DNA from: JBCDIQ01 sp039024295
GTDB lineage: Bacteria > Bacteroidota > Bacteroidia > J057
Direction of reading: 5' to 3'
NCBI GenBank assembly: GCA_039024295.1
Contig: JBCDIQ010000314.1
Span: forward strand, 1 to 7,078
Length of the DNA: 7,078 nucleotides
Every line of letters begins with the position of its first letter. Position 1 is the stretch's first letter. The notes beneath the pieces are model-generated. The model ran no database searches, had not been told where the DNA came from, and was given only the letters and a program-made list of their open reading frames with translations. Shown here piece after piece: positions 1-6,413 of the stretch. Both the position numbers and the translations under genes were made by a program.

Positions 1-165
1 CATTACCTTTCGAGGCTGGGTCCATATTTCAGTAAAAATTTCCTTGTCAGACAGGATGATCAATTTTTCGAATTCGTCCAGGTTATTGGCCATGATGATT
101 TGGGATAATGTTATTTTCCAGGAGATGTTCCTGGAGTTCTCTTTTTCAAAGATAAATAAATCCAT
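1..165 (-). CDS. N-terminal fragment of an unidentified protein, possibly Yip1-like
   Basis: A leftward frame stays open for 55 codons from an ATG at 165-163 to the window edge, so only the N-terminus is visible. It begins MDLFIFEKENSRN and later reads SDKEIFTEIWTQPRKV (residues 39-54). The 'FTxIWTxPRKV' stretch resembles, from memory, the segment that precedes the membrane domain in Bacteroidota Yip1-family proteins; this is weak evidence and no membrane segment is visible yet. A second in-frame ATG at 93-91 (MANNLDEFEK) could be the real start, which would leave a 31-residue visible part. No Shine-Dalgarno motif precedes either start, as is normal in Bacteroidota. It has the same direction as rsmA but lies 257 bp beyond the rsmA stop. 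The opposite strand is open only to a TAA at 106-108 and is probably a shadow. Confidence 0.5.
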   Translation of the reverse strand, partial: MDLFIFEKENSRNISWKITLSQIIMANNLDEFEKLIILSDKEIFTEIWTQPRKVM

Positions 166-422
166 TTAAGGGAGAGGGAGGTTTTGGGAGTTAAACCTCT
201 ATTCATGAGCATCACTTCGGACTATATTTTACGTACGATCGAATCTATCCCAAAACTGTAATGATTTCATGCCGAGTTGTTAATTCTCATTAAATCCAAT
301 GAGATAGATAACGAATTGAGCCGTGAGAACCTGGCAGGCAGAAAATTCATGGTGGAGGACTATGTGACCTTCGTGAGTAATGGAGGGTGCTCAACGATTG
401 TAGAATTGTAACCCCGAGAAGA
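166..422. other. Intergenic stretch with two small hairpins and an interrupted reading frame
   Basis: No confident gene lies here. One plus-strand frame is suggestive: ATG at 205 reads MSITSDYILRTIESIPKL and stops at TAA (259-261), followed at once by TGA (262-264). The same frame then stays open from 265 to a TAA at 409-411 (47 codons; e.g. DNELSRENLAGRKFMVEDY) without a good start codon. This could be a decayed gene, an 18-residue peptide gene, or chance. Two perfect 7-bp stems are visible: GAGGTTT/AAACCTC at 178-184 and 193-199 with an 8-nt loop, and TCTCATT/AATGAGA at 285-291 and 298-304 with a 6-nt loop. Neither is followed by a T run on either strand, so neither looks like an intrinsic terminator. 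The first lies 12 nt upstream of the 165 start codon in the leader of the leftward fragment. Confidence 0.5.
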
Positions 423-1199
423 CTAATCGCTCTCAGCAGATTTTTTTCGATAGCCCGTGAGCTTCACAAAAGTTTGTATGTCAAGCTGCTCCGCTCTTTT
501 GGACAACAACTCAGCCTTTTCCGGAAAATCAGCCAAAGGAATTCCTTTTAAGGCGTTTCTAAGGGTTTTCCTTCTTTGTCCAAACGCAGATTTCACCACA
601 TGCTTCAAGTCAGAAAATGGGACTGCTTCCTGCTGATCCTTCCGTTTCATCCGGATAACAGCACTGTCCACTTTTGGTGGAGGCCGAAAAGCTCCTGGTC
701 TTACCTTTAGGACCATTTCCACCTCGTAGTAATGGCCGATCAAAACGCTCAGGATTCCATAGGTTTTACTTCCTGGCCCTGCACAAATACGTTCGGCTAC
801 TTCCTTTTGAATCATGAAAACCCCTTCTTGAATGTGCTGACGATTTTCCAGTATGCGGAAAAAAATAGGAGAACTGATGTTATAAGGTAAATTGCCGATT
901 AAAAAGGCATTGAGTGAGAGATGCTCACCGATTGCCCAGGTTAAAATATCTTCATGAAAAATAACCGGGGGAGGGTCAAATCGTTGTGTGATAAAAGTTA
1001 CCGCATCTGGATCTACTTCTACCAGGCTCAGGTTTGGATATTTATCAAAAAGGTATTTGGTCAATACTCCTTCTCCTGGCCCGATTTCAACTACCTGGTC
1101 ATCAGGTGCTGCAGTTAGGGCGTCCACAATTCGAAGCGCAATGTCCTCATTTCGCAGGAAATGCTGACCGAGGTATTTCTTTGGCTTCAAATTGTGCAT
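423..1199 (-). CDS. rsmA: 16S rRNA (adenine(1518)-N6/adenine(1519)-N6)-dimethyltransferase
   Basis: RsmA/KsgA transfers four methyl groups from S-adenosylmethionine to two adjacent adenines in the 3'-terminal hairpin of 16S rRNA, a late quality-control step in 30S ribosome assembly in the cytoplasm. The 258-residue product is close to the usual family length. It opens with the typical KKYLGQHFL (residues 7-15). The SAM-binding loop EIGPGEGVLT lies at 38-47, an acidic ribose-contacting segment EVDPD at 61-65, and the catalytic motif IV NLPYNISSPI at 103-112. The C-terminal part carries FRPPPKVDSAV (171-181) and FGQRRKTLRN (206-215), both diagnostic of the family. The ATG start at 1199 places KKYLGQHFL where expected. 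The gene is divergent from pdxA, with about 170 bp between the start codons. No terminator is evident after its TAG. Loss of KsgA commonly gives kasugamycin resistance in other bacteria. Confidence 0.97.
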   Translation of the reverse strand: MHNLKPKKYLGQHFLRNEDIALRIVDALTAAPDDQVVEIGPGEGVLTKYLFDKYPNLSLVEVDPDAVTFITQRFDPPPVIFHEDILTWAIGEHLSLNAFLIGNLPYNISSPIFFRILENRQHIQEGVFMIQKEVAERICAGPGSKTYGILSVLIGHYYEVEMVLKVRPGAFRPPPKVDSAVIRMKRKDQQEAVPFSDLKHVVKSAFGQRRKTLRNALKGIPLADFPEKAELLSKRAEQLDIQTFVKLTGYRKKSAESD

Positions 1200-1266
1200 G
1201 ATAAATCGTAGCTTAGTGTTTTTATTTAAATATTGTTCAAAAGAGAGAATACTTCTGACTGTGGCT

Positions 1267-1274
1267 TATTTTTG
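1267..1274 (+). promoter_or_regulatory. Candidate Bacteroidota -7 promoter box upstream of pdxA
   Basis: TATTTTTG matches the Bacteroidota primary-sigma -7 consensus TAnnTTTG exactly and lies in the rsmA-pdxA divergent region. Transcription would start near 1280, giving a leader of roughly 85 nt to the pdxA ATG at 1367. No convincing TTTG/TTG -33 box sits at the normal spacing; the nearest TTG (1233-1235) is 31 nt away. The same 8-mer pattern also occurs inside coding sequence (4274-4281 and 6268-6275), so the match alone is weak. Confidence 0.25.
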
Positions 1275-1366
1275 AATCAACCTGGGGGTTGGATAAGCAT
1301 AAAAACAGTCAATTGTTACAAGCGGATTTGAAGAAAAACAGATCTGCCATTAGGGAAACAACCCGT

Positions 1367-2455
1367 ATGTCAACAACCAAACGCAACACCAACATAAAAG
1401 TGGGCATTTCCATGGGAGATGTCAACGGAATCGGCCCTGAACTTGTCCTGAAAACCTTTGATGACAGCCGGATGAAGAACCATTTCACCCCGGTTGTGTA
1501 CGGATCTGTTCGTGCCTTGAATATTTATCGGAAAATTCTTCATCAAAACAAGCAGAAATTCCATTATTCCATTATTCAGAACGCCAGTCAGGCACAGGGT
1601 GGAAGGTTGAACATTGTAGAATGCGCACCCAAATTGGAACGAGTAGAAATCGGCAAGCCTTCTAAATCAGGAGCCGAAGTGGCACATCAGGCATTGAAAC
1701 TTGCAGTAGAAGATGCTCAACATGGAATGATTGATGCGCTGGTAACCTTACCGGTAGACAAGTCTACCTTCCAACAGCATGAATCTTCATTTTCTGGCCA
1801 TACCGAATACCTGGCAAAAGCTTTCGGGGTAAACGACAACCTCATGCTGATGGTATCAGAGGAATTAAGGGTAGGCTTGGTTACCAATCATCTGCCCTTA
1901 AAGGAGGTTTCCCGGAACTTATCCAAAACCCGGGTACTCAATAAAATCAAGCTCATGCACCAGTGCTTGCAGCAAGATTTTAGCTGTGCCAAGCCGTTGA
2001 TTGCCGTATTGGGATTAAACCCACATGCAGGCGACAATGGACTTATCGGAGGAGAAGAACAGCAAATTATCTCGGGTGCCATTCAGGAAGCCAGTGAATT
2101 GGGCATTATGGCCACAGGTCCCTATCCTCCTGATGGATTTTTCGGCTCGTTAAGCTACCGAAAGTTTGATGGCATCCTTGCAATGTACCATGACCAGGGA
2201 TTGATACCGTTTAAGCTGATTTCTGGATATCGGGGCGTAAATTTCACAGCGGGAATCCCATTTGTTCGAACATCCCCTGATCATGGCGTTGCCTATGACA
2301 TTACCGGTAAAGACCTGGCAGACCCCGAGAGTTTCCGTCAGGCGATCTTCACTGCGATAGACGTGTTCAAAAGCCGGTCTGAATACCTGGAGGCGAAGGA
2401 AAATGCCCTGCCGGGAATGAATACCGAATGGGATTTTGGAGATGAAGAAGAGTAA
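1367..2455 (+). CDS. pdxA: 4-hydroxythreonine-4-phosphate dehydrogenase
   Basis: PdxA oxidises 4-phosphohydroxy-L-threonine with NAD(P); the decarboxylated product 3-amino-2-oxopropyl phosphate is condensed by PdxJ in the DXP-dependent route to pyridoxal 5'-phosphate. From the ATG at 1367 the product has 362 residues. The family's N-terminal signature KVGISMGDVNGIGPE is at 11-25. The three histidines expected to bind the divalent metal are visible in context: SGHTEY (H145), TNHLPL (H175) and MYHDQG (H275). NPHAGDNG (218-225) and FVRTSPDHG (299-307) are further family blocks. The frame extends upstream to a TTG at 1289, but the 26 added residues are charged, do not resemble the family, and would begin only a few bases after the candidate promoter box, so ATG 1367 is preferred. 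The C-terminus ends in an acidic tail (DFGDEEE). The next gene follows after 46 bp. Confidence 0.96.
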   Translation: MSTTKRNTNIKVGISMGDVNGIGPELVLKTFDDSRMKNHFTPVVYGSVRALNIYRKILHQNKQKFHYSIIQNASQAQGGRLNIVECAPKLERVEIGKPSKSGAEVAHQALKLAVEDAQHGMIDALVTLPVDKSTFQQHESSFSGHTEYLAKAFGVNDNLMLMVSEELRVGLVTNHLPLKEVSRNLSKTRVLNKIKLMHQCLQQDFSCAKPLIAVLGLNPHAGDNGLIGGEEQQIISGAIQEASELGIMATGPYPPDGFFGSLSYRKFDGILAMYHDQGLIPFKLISGYRGVNFTAGIPFVRTSPDHGVAYDITGKDLADPESFRQAIFTAIDVFKSRSEYLEAKENALPGMNTEWDFGDEEE

Positions 2456-2501
2456 GTTCACCTATTAACTAGGGGGTTGAGGTATATCTTAATCTTTTCC
2501 T

Positions 2502-3122
2502 ATGGAGGCATTAATCATCGTAGACGTTCAAAATGATTTTGTACCTGGAGGGGCATTGGCAGTTCCAGAAGGTGACCAAGTGGTAGACCTTATCAACGAG
2601 CTTTCGGAGAAATTTGATTTGGTAGTGGCTACCCAGGACTGGCACCCGGCTGATCACGGGAGTTTTGCAGCAAATAATGAAGGAACAGCTCCTGGCCAAG
2701 TGATTGAGCTAAATGGCCTGCCTCAAGTACTTTGGCCGGTTCATTGTGTACAGGGAAGCGGAGGAGCAGAATTTGTGAAATCCCTTAACCTCGATTCCGT
2801 GGCCCGCATTTTCCAGAAAGGGACCGACTCGGGTATAGACAGTTACAGCGGCTTTTTTGACAATGGTCACCTCAAGGCAACAGGCCTAGGCGATTATTTG
2901 CAGGAAAAAGGGGTAAAAACGGTGTATGTTACTGGACTTGCCACGGATTATTGCGTAAAATTCACTGCGCTGGATGCCCAGAAGCTGGGGTTTACTACCT
3001 TTGTCATAACTGATGCGTGCCGGGCAGTAAACCTGAGCCCTGAAGATGAATCGAAAGCATTGACAGAGATGGAAGCGGCAGGTATTGGGTTGTTGGAGCA
3101 TCAGGAATTCATGTTATCATGA
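2502..3122 (+). CDS. pncA: Nicotinamidase (isochorismatase-like hydrolase)
   Basis: PncA hydrolyses nicotinamide to nicotinate and ammonia, feeding the Preiss-Handler branch of NAD salvage in the cytosol. The product has 206 residues, usual for the family. The catalytic triad can be placed as Asp8 (VDVQNDF, 7-13), Lys106 (FQKGTD) and Cys151 (GLATDYCVKFTALDA, 145-159). The metal site matches the Mycobacterium PncA pattern: Asp46, His48 and His52 in TQDWHPADH, and His81 in WPVHC. These conserved features separate it from other isochorismatase-fold hydrolases. No Shine-Dalgarno motif precedes the ATG. Its stop overlaps the pyrR start (ATGA at 3119-3122), which strongly suggests translational coupling. 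Nothing in the sequence indicates its own promoter in the 46-bp gap from pdxA. Confidence 0.96.
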   Translation: MEALIIVDVQNDFVPGGALAVPEGDQVVDLINELSEKFDLVVATQDWHPADHGSFAANNEGTAPGQVIELNGLPQVLWPVHCVQGSGGAEFVKSLNLDSVARIFQKGTDSGIDSYSGFFDNGHLKATGLGDYLQEKGVKTVYVTGLATDYCVKFTALDAQKLGFTTFVITDACRAVNLSPEDESKALTEMEAAGIGLLEHQEFMLS

Positions 3123-3673
3123 AAAAACTCGACCTATTTCCAGACGGTAAGCTTGAAGTAACGCTTCAGCGGCTTTGTCATGAATTGCTGGAACACCACA
3201 CAGGATTTGAAGACACTGTTTTGCTCGGGATGCAACCAAGAGGAATTTTTCTTGGCCGTCGTGTGAAGCAAATTTTGGAATCTTTGGTGCCAGGTATTGC
3301 CATTCGATATGGTGAATTGGATGTTACTTTCTTTCGGGATGACTTTCGAAGAGGTGCCCCTTTGGAAGCCAACCAAACGCAAATTGACTTTTTGATTGAA
3401 GATCAACACGTAATATTGGTGGATGACGTTCTGTATACCGGGCGTACGACCCGTGCAGCATTGGATGCCATGCTGGCTTTTGGTCGGCCAAGGACAGTGG
3501 AATTACTTTCCCTGGTGGACCGGAAACACAAGCGCGAACTACCAGTAAAGGCTTCCTATATTGGTATCGAAGTAGATTCTATTGATACCGAGCGGGTGGT
3601 GGTAGAACTAGCCGAAAGTGGTGGAGAAGATAAAGTATGGCTTATAGATAAATCACAAGACAGTTCACAGTAA
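3119..3673 (+). CDS. pyrR: PyrR-type bifunctional pyrimidine regulator / uracil phosphoribosyltransferase
   Basis: In Firmicutes PyrR binds pyr mRNA in response to UMP/UTP and also makes UMP from uracil and PRPP. This 184-residue product has the expected type I phosphoribosyltransferase fold markers: LGMQPRGIFLGRR (36-48), the PyrR-specific GELDVTFFRDD (65-75), the PRPP loop VILVDDVLYTGRT (98-110) and LVDRKHKRELPV (132-143). The last block has one extra residue compared with the Bacillus LVDRGHRELP. Compared from memory with Bacillus subtilis PyrR, Arg18 and His21 in QRLCHE are kept, but the GKN segment after the RELP block is GIE here (149-151), so a basic RNA-contact position seems lost. 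Position directly before pyrB supports a pyrimidine role. The final residues DSSQ are encoded inside a repeat that runs into the intergenic region. The enzyme role is more certain than RNA-based regulation. Confidence 0.92.
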   Translation: MKKLDLFPDGKLEVTLQRLCHELLEHHTGFEDTVLLGMQPRGIFLGRRVKQILESLVPGIAIRYGELDVTFFRDDFRRGAPLEANQTQIDFLIEDQHVILVDDVLYTGRTTRAALDAMLAFGRPRTVELLSLVDRKHKRELPVKASYIGIEVDSIDTERVVVELAESGGEDKVWLIDKSQDSSQ

Positions 3674-3730
3674 TCAGTTCACAGTTTTCAGCAAAAAGGA
3701 TCGAAATCTACCTAACTGTGAACCGAAAAC
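3661..3730. repeat. CAG-phased heptamer array with inverted arm between pyrR and pyrB
   Basis: CAG recurs at exact 7-nt steps at 3661, 3668, 3675, 3682 and 3689, giving units CAGTTCA, CAGTAAT, CAGTTCA and CAGTTTT. The first and third units are identical and, with the next CAG, form 10-bp direct repeats 14 nt apart. On the right, 3711-3730 read on the minus strand shows the same phasing (CGGTTCA, CAGTTAG). The two arms share a perfect 10-bp inverted repeat, GTTCACAGTT (3677-3686) and AACTGTGAAC (3714-3723), with a 27-nt loop. The RNA could form a long-loop hairpin just before pyrB. No T run follows, so it is not an intrinsic terminator. The pyrR stop codon (3671-3673) lies inside the left arm. 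From memory, similar CAGTNNN heptamer arrays are dispersed in Bacteroidota intergenic DNA; only one copy is present in this window. Confidence 0.75.
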
Positions 3731-3740
3731 ATAATAACTA

Positions 3741-4679
3741 ATGCATTTCCCCATGTCCCTCAGTACTCCTCATCTTCTAGGCATAAAATACATCCAGCGA
3801 GAGGATATTGAATTGATATTTGAGACGGCAGCTAATTTTAAAGAAGTCATCAATCGTTCTATCAAGAAGGTGCCTTCGCTCCGGGACATCACGGTAGCCA
3901 ATTTGTTTTTTGAGAATTCGACCCGGACAAGGATATCTTTTGAGCTGGCCGAGAAACGGCTTTCCGCGGATGTGGTGAACTTTTCAGCGGCTTCCAGCAG
4001 CGTCAAAAAAGGGGAAACCTTGTTAGATACGGTCAATAACATCCTGGCGATGAAGGTAGATATGGTGGTGATGCGCCATCCACATCCAGGGGCACATGTA
4101 TACCTGAGCAAAAAGATCAGTGCAAACATTATCAATGCAGGGGATGGTACCCATGAGCACCCAACTCAGGCATTGTTGGATGGATTTTCCCTGAAGGAGC
4201 AATTGGGCGAATTAAAAGGAGCAAATATTGCCATAGTGGGTGACATCACACACAGCCGGGTGGCCTTGTCCAATATATTTGCCCTCAATAAGCTCGGGGC
4301 CAATGTGCGGGTTTGCGGCCCCCCTACCTTGATTCCACCCTATATCAGTGAGCTTGGTGTGGAAGTATCGTATGATTTAAAAGATACCCTTCGATGGGCA
4401 GATGCCGTAAACATGTTACGGATACAGCTCGAGCGTCAGGACATCAAGTATTTCCCTTCTCTTCGGGAGTACTCCATGTTATATGGATTAGACATGGATA
4501 TGGTAGACCAATTGAATAAAAAACTGGTAATTTTGCACCCCGGCCCCATCAACAGAGGGGTAGAAATCACAAGTGAAGTTGCTGATTCTGACCAGGCAAT
4601 TATTCTAGACCAAGTGGAAAATGGAGTAGCTGTCAGGATGGCCGTGCTGTACTTATTGGCGGGAAAAGTAGATGGATAA
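3741..4679 (+). CDS. pyrB: Aspartate carbamoyltransferase catalytic subunit
   Basis: PyrB joins carbamoyl phosphate and aspartate to form N-carbamoyl-L-aspartate, the committed step of pyrimidine synthesis in the cytosol. The 312-residue product matches the usual length. Carbamoyl phosphate is bound by ENSTRTR (58-64); the flexible loop with the active-site lysine is SSVKKGETL (86-94); HEHPTQALLDG (138-148) and HPGPINRG (266-273) complete the signature. The aspartate domain includes GDITHSRVALSN (167-178). These blocks favour PyrB over ornithine carbamoyltransferase. A second ATG at 3753 (MSLSTPHLLGIKYI) looks like the family N-terminus and could be the true start, giving 308 residues; the first four residues MHFP are then spurious. 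No pyrI regulatory subunit gene follows within the window. The gene lies 67 bp after pyrR, across the heptamer repeat, and 21 bp before the first permease. Confidence 0.97.
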   Translation: MHFPMSLSTPHLLGIKYIQREDIELIFETAANFKEVINRSIKKVPSLRDITVANLFFENSTRTRISFELAEKRLSADVVNFSAASSSVKKGETLLDTVNNILAMKVDMVVMRHPHPGAHVYLSKKISANIINAGDGTHEHPTQALLDGFSLKEQLGELKGANIAIVGDITHSRVALSNIFALNKLGANVRVCGPPTLIPPYISELGVEVSYDLKDTLRWADAVNMLRIQLERQDIKYFPSLREYSMLYGLDMDMVDQLNKKLVILHPGPINRGVEITSEVADSDQAIILDQVENGVAVRMAVLYLLAGKVDG

Positions 4680-4700
4680 TTCAAAGATCAACCTCTTTTC

Positions 4701-6413
4701 ATGAAGCGACTCGACGGACTGATATTGCGATCTTTTGTAGGCCCATTTTTGATGAGCCTGGCGATCATTCTGTTTATTCTGGTGCTGCAATTTCTCTCCC
4801 TGTATCGGTATGAAATATTTGGGAAAGGGCTGGGAGGAGATGTAATCGGCAAATTGTTCTTGTTTGCTTCCGGCCGATTGATGATTACTGCCATGCCCGT
4901 AGCAATTCTTGCCGGAGCCTTGATGACGTTTGGAAGCATGGGCGAACACAACGAATTGGCGGCAATAAAATCCAGTGGCATTAGTTTGGTGAAATTATCT
5001 CGACCCATGATTGGTCTAGGGTTGATCATGACGTTGTTCTCGGTCTGGTTTACCCATGAAATTGTGCCCAAAGCCAACCTGAAATTTTTCAGCTTGCTGT
5101 ACGATGTCGGTAAAAAGAAGGCAAATATCTCCATTAAGCCGGGCCACTTTTATTCGGATATTGATGGGTATGTCATTCGGGTTTCAGATAAAAACCTAGA
5201 TCGGGATATCCTGTATGATGTGATGATCTACAACCACTCCGATAACCGCGGAGCAATAGATGTGATCTTGGCTGATTCAGCACGAACAGAAACCGATCCC
5301 TTGGGACGCAACCTGATGCTGATGACCCTGTACAATGGGAGTCGACATGAAGAATTCCGTGCAGAAGCAGGCAAGCCGAATACGTATAATTATGGCCGGA
5401 CGTATTTTGATTCCCTGTTTTATGAATTTCAGCTTTCGGGGTTTGAATTAGGAGACACAGACGAAGGATTATTCGCCCGACATCAGGTAACCCTGCCCTA
5501 TTCTATGCTGATTGAAGCATTGGACAGCCTGTATGATCGGCAGCGACTTGAAGTAACGAAGTATCAAAATTACCTCGTCCCCTACAACAAAGTGGATACC
5601 CTATTTTTGGAACCATTGGCCACGAGGTTGCAAACTTTCAGCAAAGAAGATACGGCCAAAATTCCTGGTTATGTACCAATAAAAGAAGCCCGGGAAGGGA
5701 AACCAGCTTCTGCAGCAGCTCGTCCCAGAGCGTCCAAAAAAGTCAAGAATATATCCCATAAAGCGGTTGAAGACATCCAGAAACGATTTCAGCTCACTTC
5801 AACCGATTCCTTAGAGAAGGCAAAATCAAAGTCCCGTGGAAAATCCTGGGTACAAGCTGACACCATCCAATTTGAGGATTCCGCATTTTTCTCTGCAAAA
5901 TTGTTCAATCAAAAATTAGCTGTTACCACATTTTCCACAGCTATCAGCAATGTACGTGCAGTAAAGAACTACTCAGAGTACATGATCAAAAAGAACAATG
6001 ATGGAACCCGGCGGATTCGAAAGTATATCTATGAATCACAATTGAGAAATGCCCAGCCATATAACTGCATCATTTTTATGATCATTGGGGTTTCATTGGG
6101 TGCCATTATCCGAAAGGGAGGCATAGGGGTTCCAGCACTTGCCTCAGTTACTTTGCTCACCCTTGCGTATGTATTGAATGCACAAGGAAAAAAATTCTCC
6201 AAGGAAGATGTGATTGATCCGGTATTGGGTGCATGGTTGCCTACCCTGGTATTTGGGCCGCTGGCCATATATTTGGCTTACAAAGCAACTGTGGAGGCTG
6301 CCATTTTGGATGAAGGCAGTTGGAACGCATTTTTTGATCGAGTTCGACAGTTTATTCGAGAAAAGTTTTCTAAAAAAGTAAGCACTCAACCTTCGGAACG
6401 TGAAGCGGCTTGA
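4701..6413 (+). CDS. LptF/LptG-family permease, long form (first of tandem pair)
   Basis: LptF and LptG form the inner-membrane part of the LptB2FG ABC transporter that extracts lipopolysaccharide and passes it to LptC. The 570-residue protein shows the family layout. N-terminal membrane segments lie at about 12-34, 53-78 and 101-119; IVPKANLKF (121-129) follows the third. A mainly polar periplasmic region begins with IKPGHFYSDIDGYVIRV (145-161), start of the jellyroll-like domain. Three C-terminal membrane segments lie at about 453-471, 477-494 and 508-529. It is some 200 residues longer than the proteobacterial proteins (about 360); much of the extra length lies between roughly 265 and 400, including a Lys/Arg/Ser/Ala-rich stretch at 331-382. 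It starts 21 bp after pyrB. LptF cannot be told from LptG here, so no symbol is given. The ATG start is supported by the matching MKRLD of the next gene. Confidence 0.9.
   Translation: MKRLDGLILRSFVGPFLMSLAIILFILVLQFLSLYRYEIFGKGLGGDVIGKLFLFASGRLMITAMPVAILAGALMTFGSMGEHNELAAIKSSGISLVKLSRPMIGLGLIMTLFSVWFTHEIVPKANLKFFSLLYDVGKKKANISIKPGHFYSDIDGYVIRVSDKNLDRDILYDVMIYNHSDNRGAIDVILADSARTETDPLGRNLMLMTLYNGSRHEEFRAEAGKPNTYNYGRTYFDSLFYEFQLSGFELGDTDEGLFARHQVTLPYSMLIEALDSLYDRQRLEVTKYQNYLVPYNKVDTLFLEPLATRLQTFSKEDTAKIPGYVPIKEAREGKPASAAARPRASKKVKNISHKAVEDIQKRFQLTSTDSLEKAKSKSRGKSWVQADTIQFEDSAFFSAKLFNQKLAVTTFSTAISNVRAVKNYSEYMIKKNNDGTRRIRKYIYESQLRNAQPYNCIIFMIIGVSLGAIIRKGGIGVPALASVTLLTLAYVLNAQGKKFSKEDVIDPVLGAWLPTLVFGPLAIYLAYKATVEAAILDEGSWNAFFDRVRQFIREKFSKKVSTQPSEREAA

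Noticed and set aside
1..105. Plus-strand open frame opposite the leftward fragment
   Set aside because: It has no start in the window and ends at TAA 106-108, whereas the minus frame is open throughout and has an ATG.
285..304. TCTCATT/AATGAGA hairpin as an rsmA terminator
   Set aside because: It is more than 100 bp past the rsmA stop and is AT-rich, with no following T run on the minus strand.
2150..2461. 103-codon open frame antisense to the end of pdxA
   Set aside because: Antisense shadow of conserved pdxA coding sequence; no protein-like features.
3792..3806. ATCC-loop-GGAT with CAGCGA, resembling the PyrR-binding hexaloop consensus CNGNGA
   Set aside because: It lies inside pyrB and encodes conserved residues (IQREDI); the stem is only 4 bp, and there is no nearby terminator or antiterminator partner.
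4274..4281. TATATTTG promoter-like box (also at 6268-6275)
   Set aside because: Both lie deep inside coding sequence with no gene start downstream nearby; they show how often the -7 pattern occurs by chance.
4688..5134. 148-codon open frame antisense to the start of the first permease
   Set aside because: Shadow of a clearly coding sense strand; its translation is basic and patternless with no recognisable motifs.
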